Shown here: positions 26,585-33,498 of the stretch, one piece after another
Layout: each line of letters starts with the position of its first letter
Numbering within the stretch: the stretch's first letter is position 1
DNA from: an uncultured Candidatus Actinomarina sp.
GTDB taxonomy: Bacteria > Actinomycetota > Acidimicrobiia > Actinomarinales > Actinomarinaceae
Length of the DNA stretch: 45,477 bases
NCBI GenBank assembly: GCA_902510965.1
Contig: CABXDM010000004.1
Coordinates: 1-45,477 of the forward strand
Reading direction: 5' to 3'
Notes under the pieces: generated by a model
Told to the model about the DNA's origin: nothing
Database searches by the model: none
Seen by the model: only the letters and a program-made list of their open reading frames with translations
Made by a program: the position numbers and the translations under genes

Positions 26585-27312
26585 TGTAATGCAAACCCGT
26601 AGGGGAGCTCTAATCGATTTTCCTTCATTACCTTATTGTTAGTAAGCAAATCTTTTGTTTTTCCATTTTCTGTTATTAATCCACTATTAACAACAATACT
26701 TTTTGGACAAATTTCTAAGGCCATCGGCAAATCGTGAGTAACAAGAACTATAGAGATTTCTAATGACAGTAATATATCAATTAATTCTCTTCGTGAAGAG
26801 GGGTCAAGATTTGAGCTGGGCTCATCAAGCACCAAAAGCTGGGGCTTAGATGCAAGGACACTAGCAATAGCGACTTTTCTTTTTTGTCCAAAGCTCAGAT
26901 GATGTGGAGCTTTTTCCTGATAATCATTCATTCCAACCATTTTTAATGCTTCTTCAGCATTCTCTCTACTGGCCTCTTCTGAAAACCCAAAATTCTTTGG
27001 ACCAAACATAACATCTTCTAAGACAGTAGGCATGAACAACTGATCGTCAGGATCTTGAAAAACAACGCCTACTGTTTTTCTAATTTCAGCTAAATTATCT
27101 TCAACAAACTCTAAATTATTTAATTTAATAGAACCATCCATTTCACCAAGGATGCCGTTTAAATGAAGTATTAGGGTAGTTTTTCCTGCACCATTTGGTC
27201 CAAGTATTCCGAGAGAATCACCCTCTTCAAGGTCAAAGCTAATTTCATTAAGAGCTTTATAGCCGTCTGGATATTCGTAGGTTAAATTAGAGATTTCTAA
27301 ATACTTACTCAT
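26566..27312 (-). CDS. ECF-type metal transporter ATPase (CbiO/NikO-like)
   Basis: ATPase of an energy-coupling-factor transporter. Walker A GPNGAGKTT at about residues 38-46, Q-loop FQDPDDQLF, the signature LSFGQKRKVAIA (LSFGQ instead of LSGGQ, as is usual in CbiO), and Walker B LLVLDEPSSNLD followed by the switch His in VTHD. The C-terminus YGFALHHLDEE is of the CbiO/NikO kind. 248 aa. It overlaps the T-component gene by four bases and shares its transcript. The Fur-family gene upstream and the Nur-box-like site suggest nickel or cobalt as substrate; this is inference. Confidence 0.87.
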   Translation of the reverse strand: MSKYLEISNLTYEYPDGYKALNEISFDLEEGDSLGILGPNGAGKTTLILHLNGILGEMDGSIKLNNLEFVEDNLAEIRKTVGVVFQDPDDQLFMPTVLEDVMFGPKNFGFSEEASRENAEEALKMVGMNDYQEKAPHHLSFGQKRKVAIASVLASKPQLLVLDEPSSNLDPSSRRELIDILLSLEISIVLVTHDLPMALEICPKSIVVNSGLITENGKTKDLLTNNKVMKENRLELPYGFALHHLDEE

Positions 27313-28070
27313 AAGCTAATATCCAAGACTAAAACGAAGACTGATATTGTTGTGAGAAACATTAGATAATTTGATTTGGTATATTCTCTATCTTGTAATT
27401 CAATCACACCGGTAAAACCTCTTGAAATCATTGAAAGATAAACTCTTTCACCACGTTCGTAGCCTCTAATTAGCATAGCTCCTGAGGCATAGGCTATGGG
27501 AAGTAAAGTCTTAATGCCCTTTTCTATATAGCCTCGAGATTGCATTGAAATTTTTACTCTTTTAAATTCATCTATAAAAACATCAATGTATCTGATAGAA
27601 AAGGACATTATTGCGATTATTATTGAGGGCAATCTAAGCTTCTGAAGTCCATAAATTATTTCAATGTTAGTAGTTGTGGCAGTAAGAATAATTCCCATTG
27701 AAAGACCAGCTGTAGCTTTAAAGAGTATTGCAAACATCTCTAGTAGGCCAGTTTTATAGATATCGAAGGTAAAGATAGTTGTAACTACATCATTATTACC
27801 ACTGCTTAAAAAGGGCAAAAATAGTGCAAATAAGATGAAGGGAATATCTAAAGTTAGTCTTTTGAGATAAGTCTTGATCGGAATTTTTGAATATCTAATA
27901 ATAAGAAAAACTATGAGTGTATGGGACAGAATTTGAATGGGATTAATAATTTTTGAAAAAGCAATTGAAATGACAATCAACAATACAGAAAGAATTTTAA
28001 GTTGAGGACTTATGCTATGGAGTTGTGATTTACCATGAAGAGATAAATGATGAGAATGTGTTGTTTGCAT
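27309..28070 (-). CDS. ECF transporter transmembrane (T) component, CbiQ/NikQ-like
   Basis: A 253-aa integral membrane protein of the CbiQ/EcfT family, with about five transmembrane segments and the coupling region RYIDVFIDEFKRVKISMQSRG (Ala-Arg-Gly-type MQSRGY motif) and RGYERGERVYLSMISRG-like second motif. The N-terminus is histidine-rich (MQTTHSHHLSLHGKSQLH), in keeping with metal handling. It is followed by the ATPase; no M/S substrate-capture component (CbiM/NikM) is in the window. A Nur-box-like palindrome and a -10 box (TAATAT, six bases before ATG) lie directly upstream, so it probably has its own promoter. Confidence 0.86.
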   Translation of the reverse strand: MQTTHSHHLSLHGKSQLHSISPQLKILSVLLIVISIAFSKIINPIQILSHTLIVFLIIRYSKIPIKTYLKRLTLDIPFILFALFLPFLSSGNNDVVTTIFTFDIYKTGLLEMFAILFKATAGLSMGIILTATTTNIEIIYGLQKLRLPSIIIAIMSFSIRYIDVFIDEFKRVKISMQSRGYIEKGIKTLLPIAYASGAMLIRGYERGERVYLSMISRGFTGVIELQDREYTKSNYLMFLTTISVFVLVLDISL

Positions 28071-28076
28071 AAGTTC

Positions 28077-28082
28077 ATATTA
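28077..28082 (-). promoter_or_regulatory. -10 box of ecfT-like gene
   Basis: TAATAT on the minus strand lies six bases before the T-component ATG and directly beside the Nur-box-like operator, giving a leaderless transcript that the regulator could block. Confidence 0.45.
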
Positions 28083-28099
28083 ATGCAAACAGTTTGCAA
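28083..28099 (-). promoter_or_regulatory. Nur-box-like operator
   Basis: The palindrome ATGCAA-ACAGT-TTGCAA lies in the 38-nt gap between the Fur-family gene and the T-component gene. The Streptomyces Nur box (nickel uptake regulator) is TTGCAA-N5-TTGCAA; the site here matches 11 of 12 half-site bases with the same spacing. It occupies the space just upstream of the -10 box. It does not look like an actinobacterial Zur or Fur box. Inference from motif recall, not a scan. Confidence 0.6.
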
Positions 28100-28108
28100 A
28101 TAGAATAA

Positions 28109-28519
28109 TTATTTACAGTTTCCGCAGGCTCCAGAATAAATAAAATTATTATGGATTTTTGTAAACTGTGTCTCTTGGATCAACAGGCTATTAATTTTAT
28201 TGTAGGTCTTAGAGCTAACATCTAAAATTTTATTACAATTTATACATATTATGTGCATAGTGTTCTCATTATTTTTTAAAAAATAAATTCCTGAACCGTG
28301 CGCTTGATGAAGGTGTGCTATTAATCCTATTTCTCCCAATAGTTCTAAAGTTCTGTAAACAGTAGCAAGGTCTATATTTGAATTTTTTTTAATTACCTTC
28401 TGGTATATTTCGTCAACAGTAAAGTGTGCGTGTCCAGATTCTTCAAGAATTTTACATATAAGTTCTCTTGATTGTGTTACTCTATGACCTTTTTTCTTAA
28501 TCTGACTTATCAATTCCAT
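28109..28519 (-). CDS. Fur-family metal-responsive repressor (Nur- or Zur-like)
   Basis: A 136-aa winged-helix regulator. It has GHRVTQSRELICKILEES at the N-terminus, ATVYRTLELLGEIGLI (DNA-recognition helix region), metal-ligand candidates HAHFTVDEIY and HLHQAHGSGIYF, and two CxxC pairs (CINC, CGNC) for structural zinc. I start at ATG 28519, since TATACT on the minus strand (28526-28531) lies six bases before it; an in-frame TTG at 28525 would add two residues. Which metal it senses cannot be read from the ligands; the Nur-like operator next to it favours nickel. Confidence 0.87.
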   Translation of the reverse strand: MELISQIKKKGHRVTQSRELICKILEESGHAHFTVDEIYQKVIKKNSNIDLATVYRTLELLGEIGLIAHLHQAHGSGIYFLKNNENTMHIICINCNKILDVSSKTYNKINSLLIQETQFTKIHNNFIYSGACGNCK

Positions 28520-28525
28520 GTTCAA

Positions 28526-28533
28526 AGTATAAT
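28526..28533. promoter_or_regulatory. Overlapping divergent -10 boxes of the Fur-family and thioredoxin-like genes
   Basis: TATACT on the minus strand (28526-28531) and TATAAT on the plus strand (28528-28533) share four bases. The first would give a leaderless fur transcript starting at 28519, the second a transcript for the thioredoxin-like gene starting near 28540. RNA polymerase could serve only one direction at a time. Confidence 0.45.
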
Positions 28534-28558
28534 TTACTTGAACCAGAAAATTAATTTT

Positions 28559-29032
28559 ATGAAAAATTCAATTATTAAAATACTAAACAGATATAGCTTA
28601 ATTTATTTACCATTTGGATGGGTTGTTGGTCTGGCAGTCATTTTCATTGCTTATAAGCCTATTGCTATTTTATATTTTTTAAGCTTTGTAGTATTGGGTT
28701 CATTTTTTGGTCTCTATTTATTTACTTCAAATAGAGGTAAAGTTATAGATGATCATGACTTTGCAGCAAGTCCATTCACAATTATTGAGTATTATTCCGA
28801 TTATTGACTTGGATGTAGTGCTTCAAAATTCATAGTTAATGAATTCAAAAAAAACAAACCAGAAATCCCAATTGTCTCTGTCAATGCTTCAAAGAAGGAT
28901 TACAACGAGATAGTTGAGAAGTATGGTTTAGAATTTACACCAACTTATGTTCTCGTTGATAATAATGCTGAAAAAATTTATAAAAGAGTCGGTAATTTCA
29001 AACTAGAAAAATTCACATCCCTTACAATATAA
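28559..29032 (+). CDS. Candidate selenoprotein: membrane-anchored thioredoxin-like protein with UxxC active site
   Basis: From ATG 28559 the frame runs 82 codons to TGA (28805-28807), then stays open 74 more codons to TAA at 29030. Read as selenocysteine, the product is 157 aa. Residues about 12-57 form two hydrophobic helices; a thioredoxin-like domain follows, with EYYSDY, then U83-Leu-Gly-C86 at the CxxC position, and FTPTYVLVD carrying the cis-proline. The TGA sits exactly on the first active-site Cys, the classic selenoprotein pattern, and is followed by a SECIS-like hairpin. TGA is a normal stop elsewhere here (infA, tsaB) and TGG encodes Trp, so general recoding is excluded. Alternatives: a nonsense mutation or sequencing error. 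No Sec machinery lies in the window. Confidence 0.7.
28827..28845 (+). promoter_or_regulatory. Candidate bacterial SECIS hairpin
   Basis: Downstream of the in-frame TGA, AATTCAT (28827-28833) pairs with ATGAATT (28839-28845) with loop AGTTA. The apical loop begins 26 nt after the TGA and has G as its second base, which agrees with the published bSECIS model (4-16 bp upper stem, loop 3-14 nt, G in the first two loop bases, 16-37 nt spacing). The stem is AU-rich, so chance occurrence is possible in this AT-rich genome. Confidence 0.5.
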
Positions 29033-29368
29033 TTAAGCTATTTTATCACCAACAGATGCATTTATTTCTGGTGACAATAGTTCAACTGTACGATCTTTAG
29101 AAATTGAACCCAATACCAAGCATTGACTCATTATTGGACCAATTTGTCTGTCACCAAGATTAATTATTGCGATACATTTTCTACCAAGGAGTGATTTTTT
29201 ACTGTAATTTGTCACTTGAGCACTAGTTTTCTTAATTCCAATTTCTTTTCCAAAATTTATTTTGATAATATAGGAAGGATTTTTCGCTTCAGGAAAGTCT
29301 AGAACATCAAGAATTTCACCAACTCGAATATCTAGTGAAGTGAAATTTTTTAAGTTATCCTGTCCCAT
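29033..29368 (-). CDS. csaA: CsaA-like tRNA-binding domain protein
   Basis: A 111-aa stand-alone EMAP/Trbp111-type OB fold. It starts LKNFTSLDIRVGEILDVLDFPEAKNPSY, the hallmark of the domain, and contains GPIMSQCLVLG. CsaA of Bacillus binds tRNA-like RNA and has been described as an export-related chaperone. The gene ends one base after the thioredoxin-like gene on the other strand. TAACTT six bases before its ATG may be its -10 box. Confidence 0.85.
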   Translation of the reverse strand: MGQDNLKNFTSLDIRVGEILDVLDFPEAKNPSYIIKINFGKEIGIKKTSAQVTNYSKKSLLGRKCIAIINLGDRQIGPIMSQCLVLGSISKDRTVELLSPEINASVGDKIA

Positions 29369-29374
29369 AATTCA

Positions 29375-29390
29375 AAGTTAATTGCATAAT
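29375..29390. promoter_or_regulatory. Divergent -10 boxes for csaA and the flavin reductase gene
   Basis: In the 28-nt gap, CATAAT (29385-29390, plus strand) lies six bases before ATG 29397, and TAACTT (29375-29380, minus strand) lies six bases before ATG 29368. Both imply leaderless mRNAs. Confidence 0.45.
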
Positions 29391-29396
29391 TAAGGG

Positions 29397-29936
29397 ATGT
29401 CAAAAATTCTATTACTTTCAGCTGGTACTTCAGAAAATTCTGGTAATAAAAAGGCAGCTCAGTATGCATCAGGATATTTAGAAGAAAAAAAAATTAAAAC
29501 ATATCTATTTGATAATCTATACAGCGAAATACCTTTCATATTAGAGGGCGGTATAGTCCAACCAGATAAAATTATTGAGATTAGAGATGCTCTAATTGAA
29601 TGTGATCAAATAATAATTTTTAGTCCAGTTTTTAATGGTGGATATGCGTCTCATCTTAAAAATACACTAGATTGGCTCTCCCTTGCGTTTAATGAATATA
29701 AGTACAATGAACTTTTTCAAAATAAAAAAGCAGCAATTGTTTCTGCGGTACTCGGCAAAGGCGGAAATTCTTATGATGCTTATAGTTCACTTTCGAGCCA
29801 ACTTGAGAATTATGGTTTAAACGTTTTTAAAGACTTTTATTTATTTTCCTCAGAAAATAACTTAGATAAAAAGCTTGAAGAAAGTACTCAGCATCCAGAA
29901 TTTAATACTTTCTTAGATGAGTACTTAGGAAGCTAA
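29397..29936 (+). CDS. NAD(P)H-dependent FMN reductase-like flavoprotein
   Basis: A 179-aa flavodoxin-fold protein of the NADPH-dependent FMN reductase family: LLLSAGTSENSGNKKAA (FMN phosphate loop), SPVFNGGYASHLKNTLDWLS (isoalloxazine loop, family SPEYNGSIPGVLKNAIDW) and SAVLGKGG. Likely a cytosolic quinone or flavin reductase; substrate unknown. Convergent with plsC, overlapping by 12 bases. Confidence 0.85.
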   Translation: MSKILLLSAGTSENSGNKKAAQYASGYLEEKKIKTYLFDNLYSEIPFILEGGIVQPDKIIEIRDALIECDQIIIFSPVFNGGYASHLKNTLDWLSLAFNEYKYNELFQNKKAAIVSAVLGKGGNSYDAYSSLSSQLENYGLNVFKDFYLFSSENNLDKKLEESTQHPEFNTFLDEYLGS

Positions 29937-30650
29937 GTTCTCACTTACTTTTAAATAAATCAAATTAGTAAGTTCGTCAATATCATAATCTTCTATATTT
30001 GTAATTGGATCTAATATTTGGACATGAATTTTTCCAGATTTAAACCAAACTGATCCCTTGATCATTAAGTTGTGTGAATTGTGTGTTACAACAGGAATAA
30101 TTGGTAAATCAAACTGTTTAGCAACATGTGCCGCCCCTTTTTTAAAAGGGAGCAAGTCTTTTTGATTACTTCTTGTGCCTTCAGGAAAGATCATTATGGA
30201 GTTTTTATTGTCAATAACCCTTTGAATTGACTCATTAATTTTTGGAAGATTCATTTGAGCATTTTTTCTGTCTATTCTAGGTAGGCCAAGAACCTTAAGA
30301 GCACGACTTAATATAGGTATTCTAAAAAGCTCAGTCTTAGTAAGAAATCTAATTGAAACGGGTAAGGCGGTGATGTGAGTAAATATATCAAGAGTAGAAG
30401 GATGATTAGATATAACAACATAGCTCTGAGATGCGTCTATTTTTTCGGCACCGGTAACTTTTAAATCAATCCCTGCAGCTATTAATCCCGATAAACCAAA
30501 AATGTTATATAGTTTTGTACCCAGTATCTTACCGTTAGGTAAAAAGGAAGCGAAGATAATTACTAATAAAAGTATTCCAAAAAAGGTTATATATAAAGGA
30601 AATAACATAAATGTCCGGAGCATGTCTTTAGGAGTTATTTGAAGACTCAT
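29925..30650 (-). CDS. plsC: 1-acyl-sn-glycerol-3-phosphate acyltransferase (PlsC family)
   Basis: Acylates lysophosphatidic acid at the membrane in phospholipid synthesis. The catalytic motif NHPSTLD (HxxxxD) is at about residues 82-88 and FPEGTRS about 80 residues later; LPRIDR between them is the third block. Two hydrophobic segments lie in the first 65 residues. 241 aa. TAAGAT lies six bases before the ATG, again suggesting leaderless mRNA. Confidence 0.9.
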   Translation of the reverse strand: MSLQITPKDMLRTFMLFPLYITFFGILLLVIIFASFLPNGKILGTKLYNIFGLSGLIAAGIDLKVTGAEKIDASQSYVVISNHPSTLDIFTHITALPVSIRFLTKTELFRIPILSRALKVLGLPRIDRKNAQMNLPKINESIQRVIDNKNSIMIFPEGTRSNQKDLLPFKKGAAHVAKQFDLPIIPVVTHNSHNLMIKGSVWFKSGKIHVQILDPITNIEDYDIDELTNLIYLKVSENLAS

Positions 30651-30704
30651 AAAGCTATCTTATACATATTTTTTAATTTTCTATTAATAAGTAATTATAA
30701 CAAT

Positions 30705-31298
30705 TTACCTAAGGTCAAAATAAGGAATGACTAATTGGACAACTGGTCCAATTGATATGGCTATTACAACTGAAGATAAACCAACAGTTCCACCAAGTAA
30801 CCAACCCAGAGTTAGTGCAGTGACTTCTATTACGTTCCTAGCCATTCCAATTTTTAATCCCTTGCTTTCGAGACCCACCATTACGCCGTCTCTTGGTCCA
30901 GAACCCATGTCTGCTCCAACATATATTGCAGTTCCAGAGCCTATACATAGTATTCCTATAAAGACAAATATCCACTTAAGGACTAAAGTTTCTGCATTAA
31001 GATCTAAACTAATTACTAAATCTGCAACAGTCCCTATCCAGAAAATATCAACAAGTGTTGCAATTCCAGGTTTTTGTTTAAGTGGTATCCATAAAAGTGT
31101 TACAAAAATGCCTGTAGCTATGATTGCATTCCCAAAGGTGAGGTTTGTATTAAGGGAGATACCTTCGTGAAACACTCCCCATGGCCCTAGCCCCAATTTT
31201 GACGAAAAATTTAATGCAACGCCGGTACCGATTAAAGTTGTGCCTACTAATACTTGTATTACTTTTCTTGAGGTTAAAGCCATATTCAAATCTAGCAT
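30705..31298 (-). CDS. YczE/YitT-like integral membrane protein
   Basis: A 197-aa protein with about five or six transmembrane segments. The family pattern is visible in LVGTTLIGTGVALNFSSKLGLGPWGVFHEGIS and in GADMGSGPRDGVMVGLESKG. Function is not established for most members. An alternative start at ATG 31283 (MALTSRK...) is possible and has TAGATT five bases upstream; the two cannot be told apart here. The gene is divergent from the YceI-like gene. Confidence 0.8.
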   Translation of the reverse strand: MLDLNMALTSRKVIQVLVGTTLIGTGVALNFSSKLGLGPWGVFHEGISLNTNLTFGNAIIATGIFVTLLWIPLKQKPGIATLVDIFWIGTVADLVISLDLNAETLVLKWIFVFIGILCIGSGTAIYVGADMGSGPRDGVMVGLESKGLKIGMARNVIEVTALTLGWLLGGTVGLSSVVIAISIGPVVQLVIPYFDLR

Positions 31299-31322
31299 TT
31301 TATGTCTTTAAAGAATCAGTAC

Positions 31323-31328
31323 TACAAT
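31323..31328 (+). promoter_or_regulatory. -10 box of the YceI-like gene
   Basis: TACAAT lies six bases before ATG 31335, which favours that start over an ATG at 31302 that would place the promoter inside the coding region. Confidence 0.5.
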
Positions 31329-31334
31329 AAAAAT

Positions 31335-32042
31335 ATGAAAAAATTATTAATCTTAATTCTATTCTTCTCATTCTGTTCATCTCAAGATACAGTATCAGAT
31401 GAGGAGTTATCTGTTGAAAGTACAATTTTAGAGATTCAAGAAACTGATGATACATCCACAACAACAAGTATTGAGGTTACTCAACTGGAATCTTTTGATG
31501 GAGCCATATACACAGTGAATAAAGAATTAAGTACAGTTAGCTACCTTGCGCCTAAACAATTTCTCAATGCAAATTTAGAGATAGTAGAGGGGATAACTAA
31601 TGAAGTTTCTGGAGATTTCGAATTAACCCTAGGAGAGTGTGATTTAGCTGATTCTTGTTTACAGGTTAGAAACTTATCCATAACTGCCGATTTATCGACA
31701 TTAAAAAGTAGTAGCAGTATAAGAGATAGTGCCATCAAGACTAAATGGCTAGAGTCAAAGATCTTCCCAAATGCGGTTTACAGTGTTGATGAAATTGTAT
31801 TACCAAATAATAATTTTGACTCCAAAATAGACGAGACAATAGTTGGCGTTCTCAGTATCAGAAATATTGAGATAAACGTACCTTTTTCAATAACAGCTTT
31901 TATGGAGGATGATAAGGTTTATGTTACAGGCGTAACTGAAATTGATACAACCTGGTTTGGCTTTGATGCACCTACAAAATTTAACGCATGGGAAGTTTTA
32001 AACCCTATAGGTATAAAGATATCGATAGTAGCTGAAAAATAA
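31335..32042 (+). CDS. YceI-family protein, probable lipoprotein
   Basis: A 235-aa exported protein. The N-terminus MKKLLILILFFSFC has a basic start, hydrophobic core and a Cys at residue 14, so lipid anchoring is likely although the lipobox (FSFC) is not canonical. A Ser/Thr/Glu-rich linker follows, then a YceI-like lipocalin fold from about residue 65 (YTVNKELSTVSYLAPKQFL; ITADLSTLKSSSSIRDSAI; WLESKIFPNAVYSVDEI), a family that binds polyisoprenoid lipids. I chose ATG 31335 because it begins the signal peptide and has a -10 box six bases upstream; the longer version would put eleven polar residues before it. Confidence 0.82.
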   Translation: MKKLLILILFFSFCSSQDTVSDEELSVESTILEIQETDDTSTTTSIEVTQLESFDGAIYTVNKELSTVSYLAPKQFLNANLEIVEGITNEVSGDFELTLGECDLADSCLQVRNLSITADLSTLKSSSSIRDSAIKTKWLESKIFPNAVYSVDEIVLPNNNFDSKIDETIVGVLSIRNIEINVPFSITAFMEDDKVYVTGVTEIDTTWFGFDAPTKFNAWEVLNPIGIKISIVAEK

Positions 32043-32045
32043 GAA

Positions 32046-32561
32046 TTGAAATCACACCTCGTATATGAAGATTTAAAACTTCCTTACAAAATACACGACG
32101 AGCCTTATGCAGCTGTCTCGATTTTAGTGTACAAAGAAAAAGAAGTTCTTTTTATTAAAAGATCAAATGATATGCCAACCCATAAAGGCCATATTGCTTT
32201 TCCTGGAGGAAAAAAAGAACAAAGAGATTTAAATATTGTAGAAACTGCTGTGAGGGAAGCATCCGAAGAGCTATTAATTTTAAAAAATGATGTTGAACCC
32301 TTTGGTGTCCTAGAACCAGTCGACACAATAGAATTTAAATACAATGTTTTTCCTATTTTATGTAGGTTGCATAAAAAACCAGAATCCTTCAACAAGTCAG
32401 AAGTACAGGAAATTTTTTTCGTTTCTATTGATGAATTAAGTAATCAACAAAACTGGAGGTTTAGAGGAATTTATCCAAATGATTGGATATTTAAAATCCA
32501 TAATGAGACTCTCTGGGGTGCAACAGCAAAAATGACACGGGAGTTACTTGGCTTGGCGTGA
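32046..32561 (+). CDS. Nudix hydrolase, CoA pyrophosphatase-like
   Basis: A 171-aa Nudix protein. The Nudix box is seen as GGKKEQRDLNIVETAVREASEELLI with REASEEL, preceded by HKGHIAFPGG, which is typical of the CoA pyrophosphatase (NudL/YeaB) subgroup. Starts at TTG 32046, three bases after the YceI-like stop, so probably co-transcribed. Overlaps the convergent transporter gene by 18 bases. Confidence 0.86.
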   Translation: MKSHLVYEDLKLPYKIHDEPYAAVSILVYKEKEVLFIKRSNDMPTHKGHIAFPGGKKEQRDLNIVETAVREASEELLILKNDVEPFGVLEPVDTIEFKYNVFPILCRLHKKPESFNKSEVQEIFFVSIDELSNQQNWRFRGIYPNDWIFKIHNETLWGATAKMTRELLGLA

Positions 32562-33458
32562 ATTGGTGAGTTCATCTTTTACAGCTAGATAAAGAGAGAT
32601 AAATATCATTGTCAAAGTGACAAAAAATATATTACTTATAACTTCGTCTAGAAAAATGTACCCAACTATTATTCCAACAATTGGAACAACATAATCAACA
32701 AGAGTTGTAAACGTAGCGGAAAGTCTTTTGATGGTGTAAAAAAATAACGAGTAGTTGAAAATATCTATAAAAACTAAACCAAGAAGCTTCAAAATCTCTG
32801 GCTGGGTTAAAAGTACCACTCTTCCACCAAGGAAATTGAATAATACTATTGAGATGAGGGTTGCAGCAATCCACTGTGTTAAGAGGTATGTTTTTGCTGG
32901 AATAATTTGTGAATCTTTTTTATTTGTAATATTACTTATTGCTAGACCCTGAACCCCAAGTAAGGCTAACAATCCACCAATTAAAAGACTACCTTCCTCA
33001 GACAGTCCTGTTACCCCAGATAAAAATAATGCAATTAACCCTAGTAATCCTATTGCAACAGATGAAACTTTTAACTTAGTAATTTTTTCTTCCTTGTAAA
33101 AAAAATATACCCAAAATACTGTAAACATAGGAATTGTTGAAATAAATATACTTTGTAATCCAGACGAGATATTTTTTAAAGCATATATAAAAGTCCATCC
33201 TGGAATAAATATCGCAAGAAAGCCGGTCCAACTACCTCTTAATAGGTAATTAAAATTTATTTCAGATTTAAATTCCCTAAAGCAGTAGAAAAAAAGAATC
33301 AGTGTAACAATTGTGATACGAGATGTGACAATATAAATTTCTTCAACACCATCAATAAGTAGACTTCTATTAAGTAAACCGTGAAAACCAAATAGTGAGC
33401 CAATCAATATAATATTCCTTAATCCTGAGTATGGAGACATTGTATATTCAGGTTTCAT
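32544..33458 (-). CDS. EamA/DMT-family membrane transporter
   Basis: A 304-aa protein with ten predicted transmembrane segments in two EamA repeats (first repeat ends near residue 150). The conserved WxxxY-type pattern around the repeat starts and FLDEVISNIF near the C-terminus match the drug/metabolite transporter superfamily. Substrate unknown. GGAG lies six bases before the ATG, so this start uses a Shine-Dalgarno sequence, unlike several neighbours. Confidence 0.85.
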   Translation of the reverse strand: MKPEYTMSPYSGLRNIILIGSLFGFHGLLNRSLLIDGVEEIYIVTSRITIVTLILFFYCFREFKSEINFNYLLRGSWTGFLAIFIPGWTFIYALKNISSGLQSIFISTIPMFTVFWVYFFYKEEKITKLKVSSVAIGLLGLIALFLSGVTGLSEEGSLLIGGLLALLGVQGLAISNITNKKDSQIIPAKTYLLTQWIAATLISIVLFNFLGGRVVLLTQPEILKLLGLVFIDIFNYSLFFYTIKRLSATFTTLVDYVVPIVGIIVGYIFLDEVISNIFFVTLTMIFISLYLAVKDELTNSRQAK

Positions 33459-33485
33459 AAGCTACTCCAAATTGATTTAAGACAT

Positions 33486-33491
33486 TAGAAT
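33486..33491 (+). promoter_or_regulatory. -10 box of trpS
   Basis: TAGAAT lies seven bases before the trpS ATG, with no Shine-Dalgarno sequence between, implying a leaderless transcript. Confidence 0.45.
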
Positions 33492-33498
33492 AGCAGAT

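Noticed and set aside
28083-28099. Zur or Fur box reading of the palindrome
   Set aside because: Actinobacterial Zur sites are TGAAAATNATTTTCA-like and Fur sites are GATAAT-rich; neither fits, whereas the Nur pattern does.
28805-28807. TGA read as Trp through a changed genetic code
   Set aside because: Trp is encoded by TGG throughout and TGA ends several genes in the window (infA, tsaB, tyrA); also the thioredoxin position calls for Cys/Sec, not Trp.
28808-29032. Treating the stretch after the TGA as non-coding or as a pseudogene remnant
   Set aside because: The frame stays intact for 74 codons with thioredoxin motifs and the TGA sits precisely on the active-site Cys, so recoding explains it better; pseudogene remains the alternative.
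30727-31170. A 147-codon open frame on the plus strand
   Set aside because: It is antisense to the YczE-like gene, which has clear family motifs and transmembrane segments; the plus-strand product resembles nothing.
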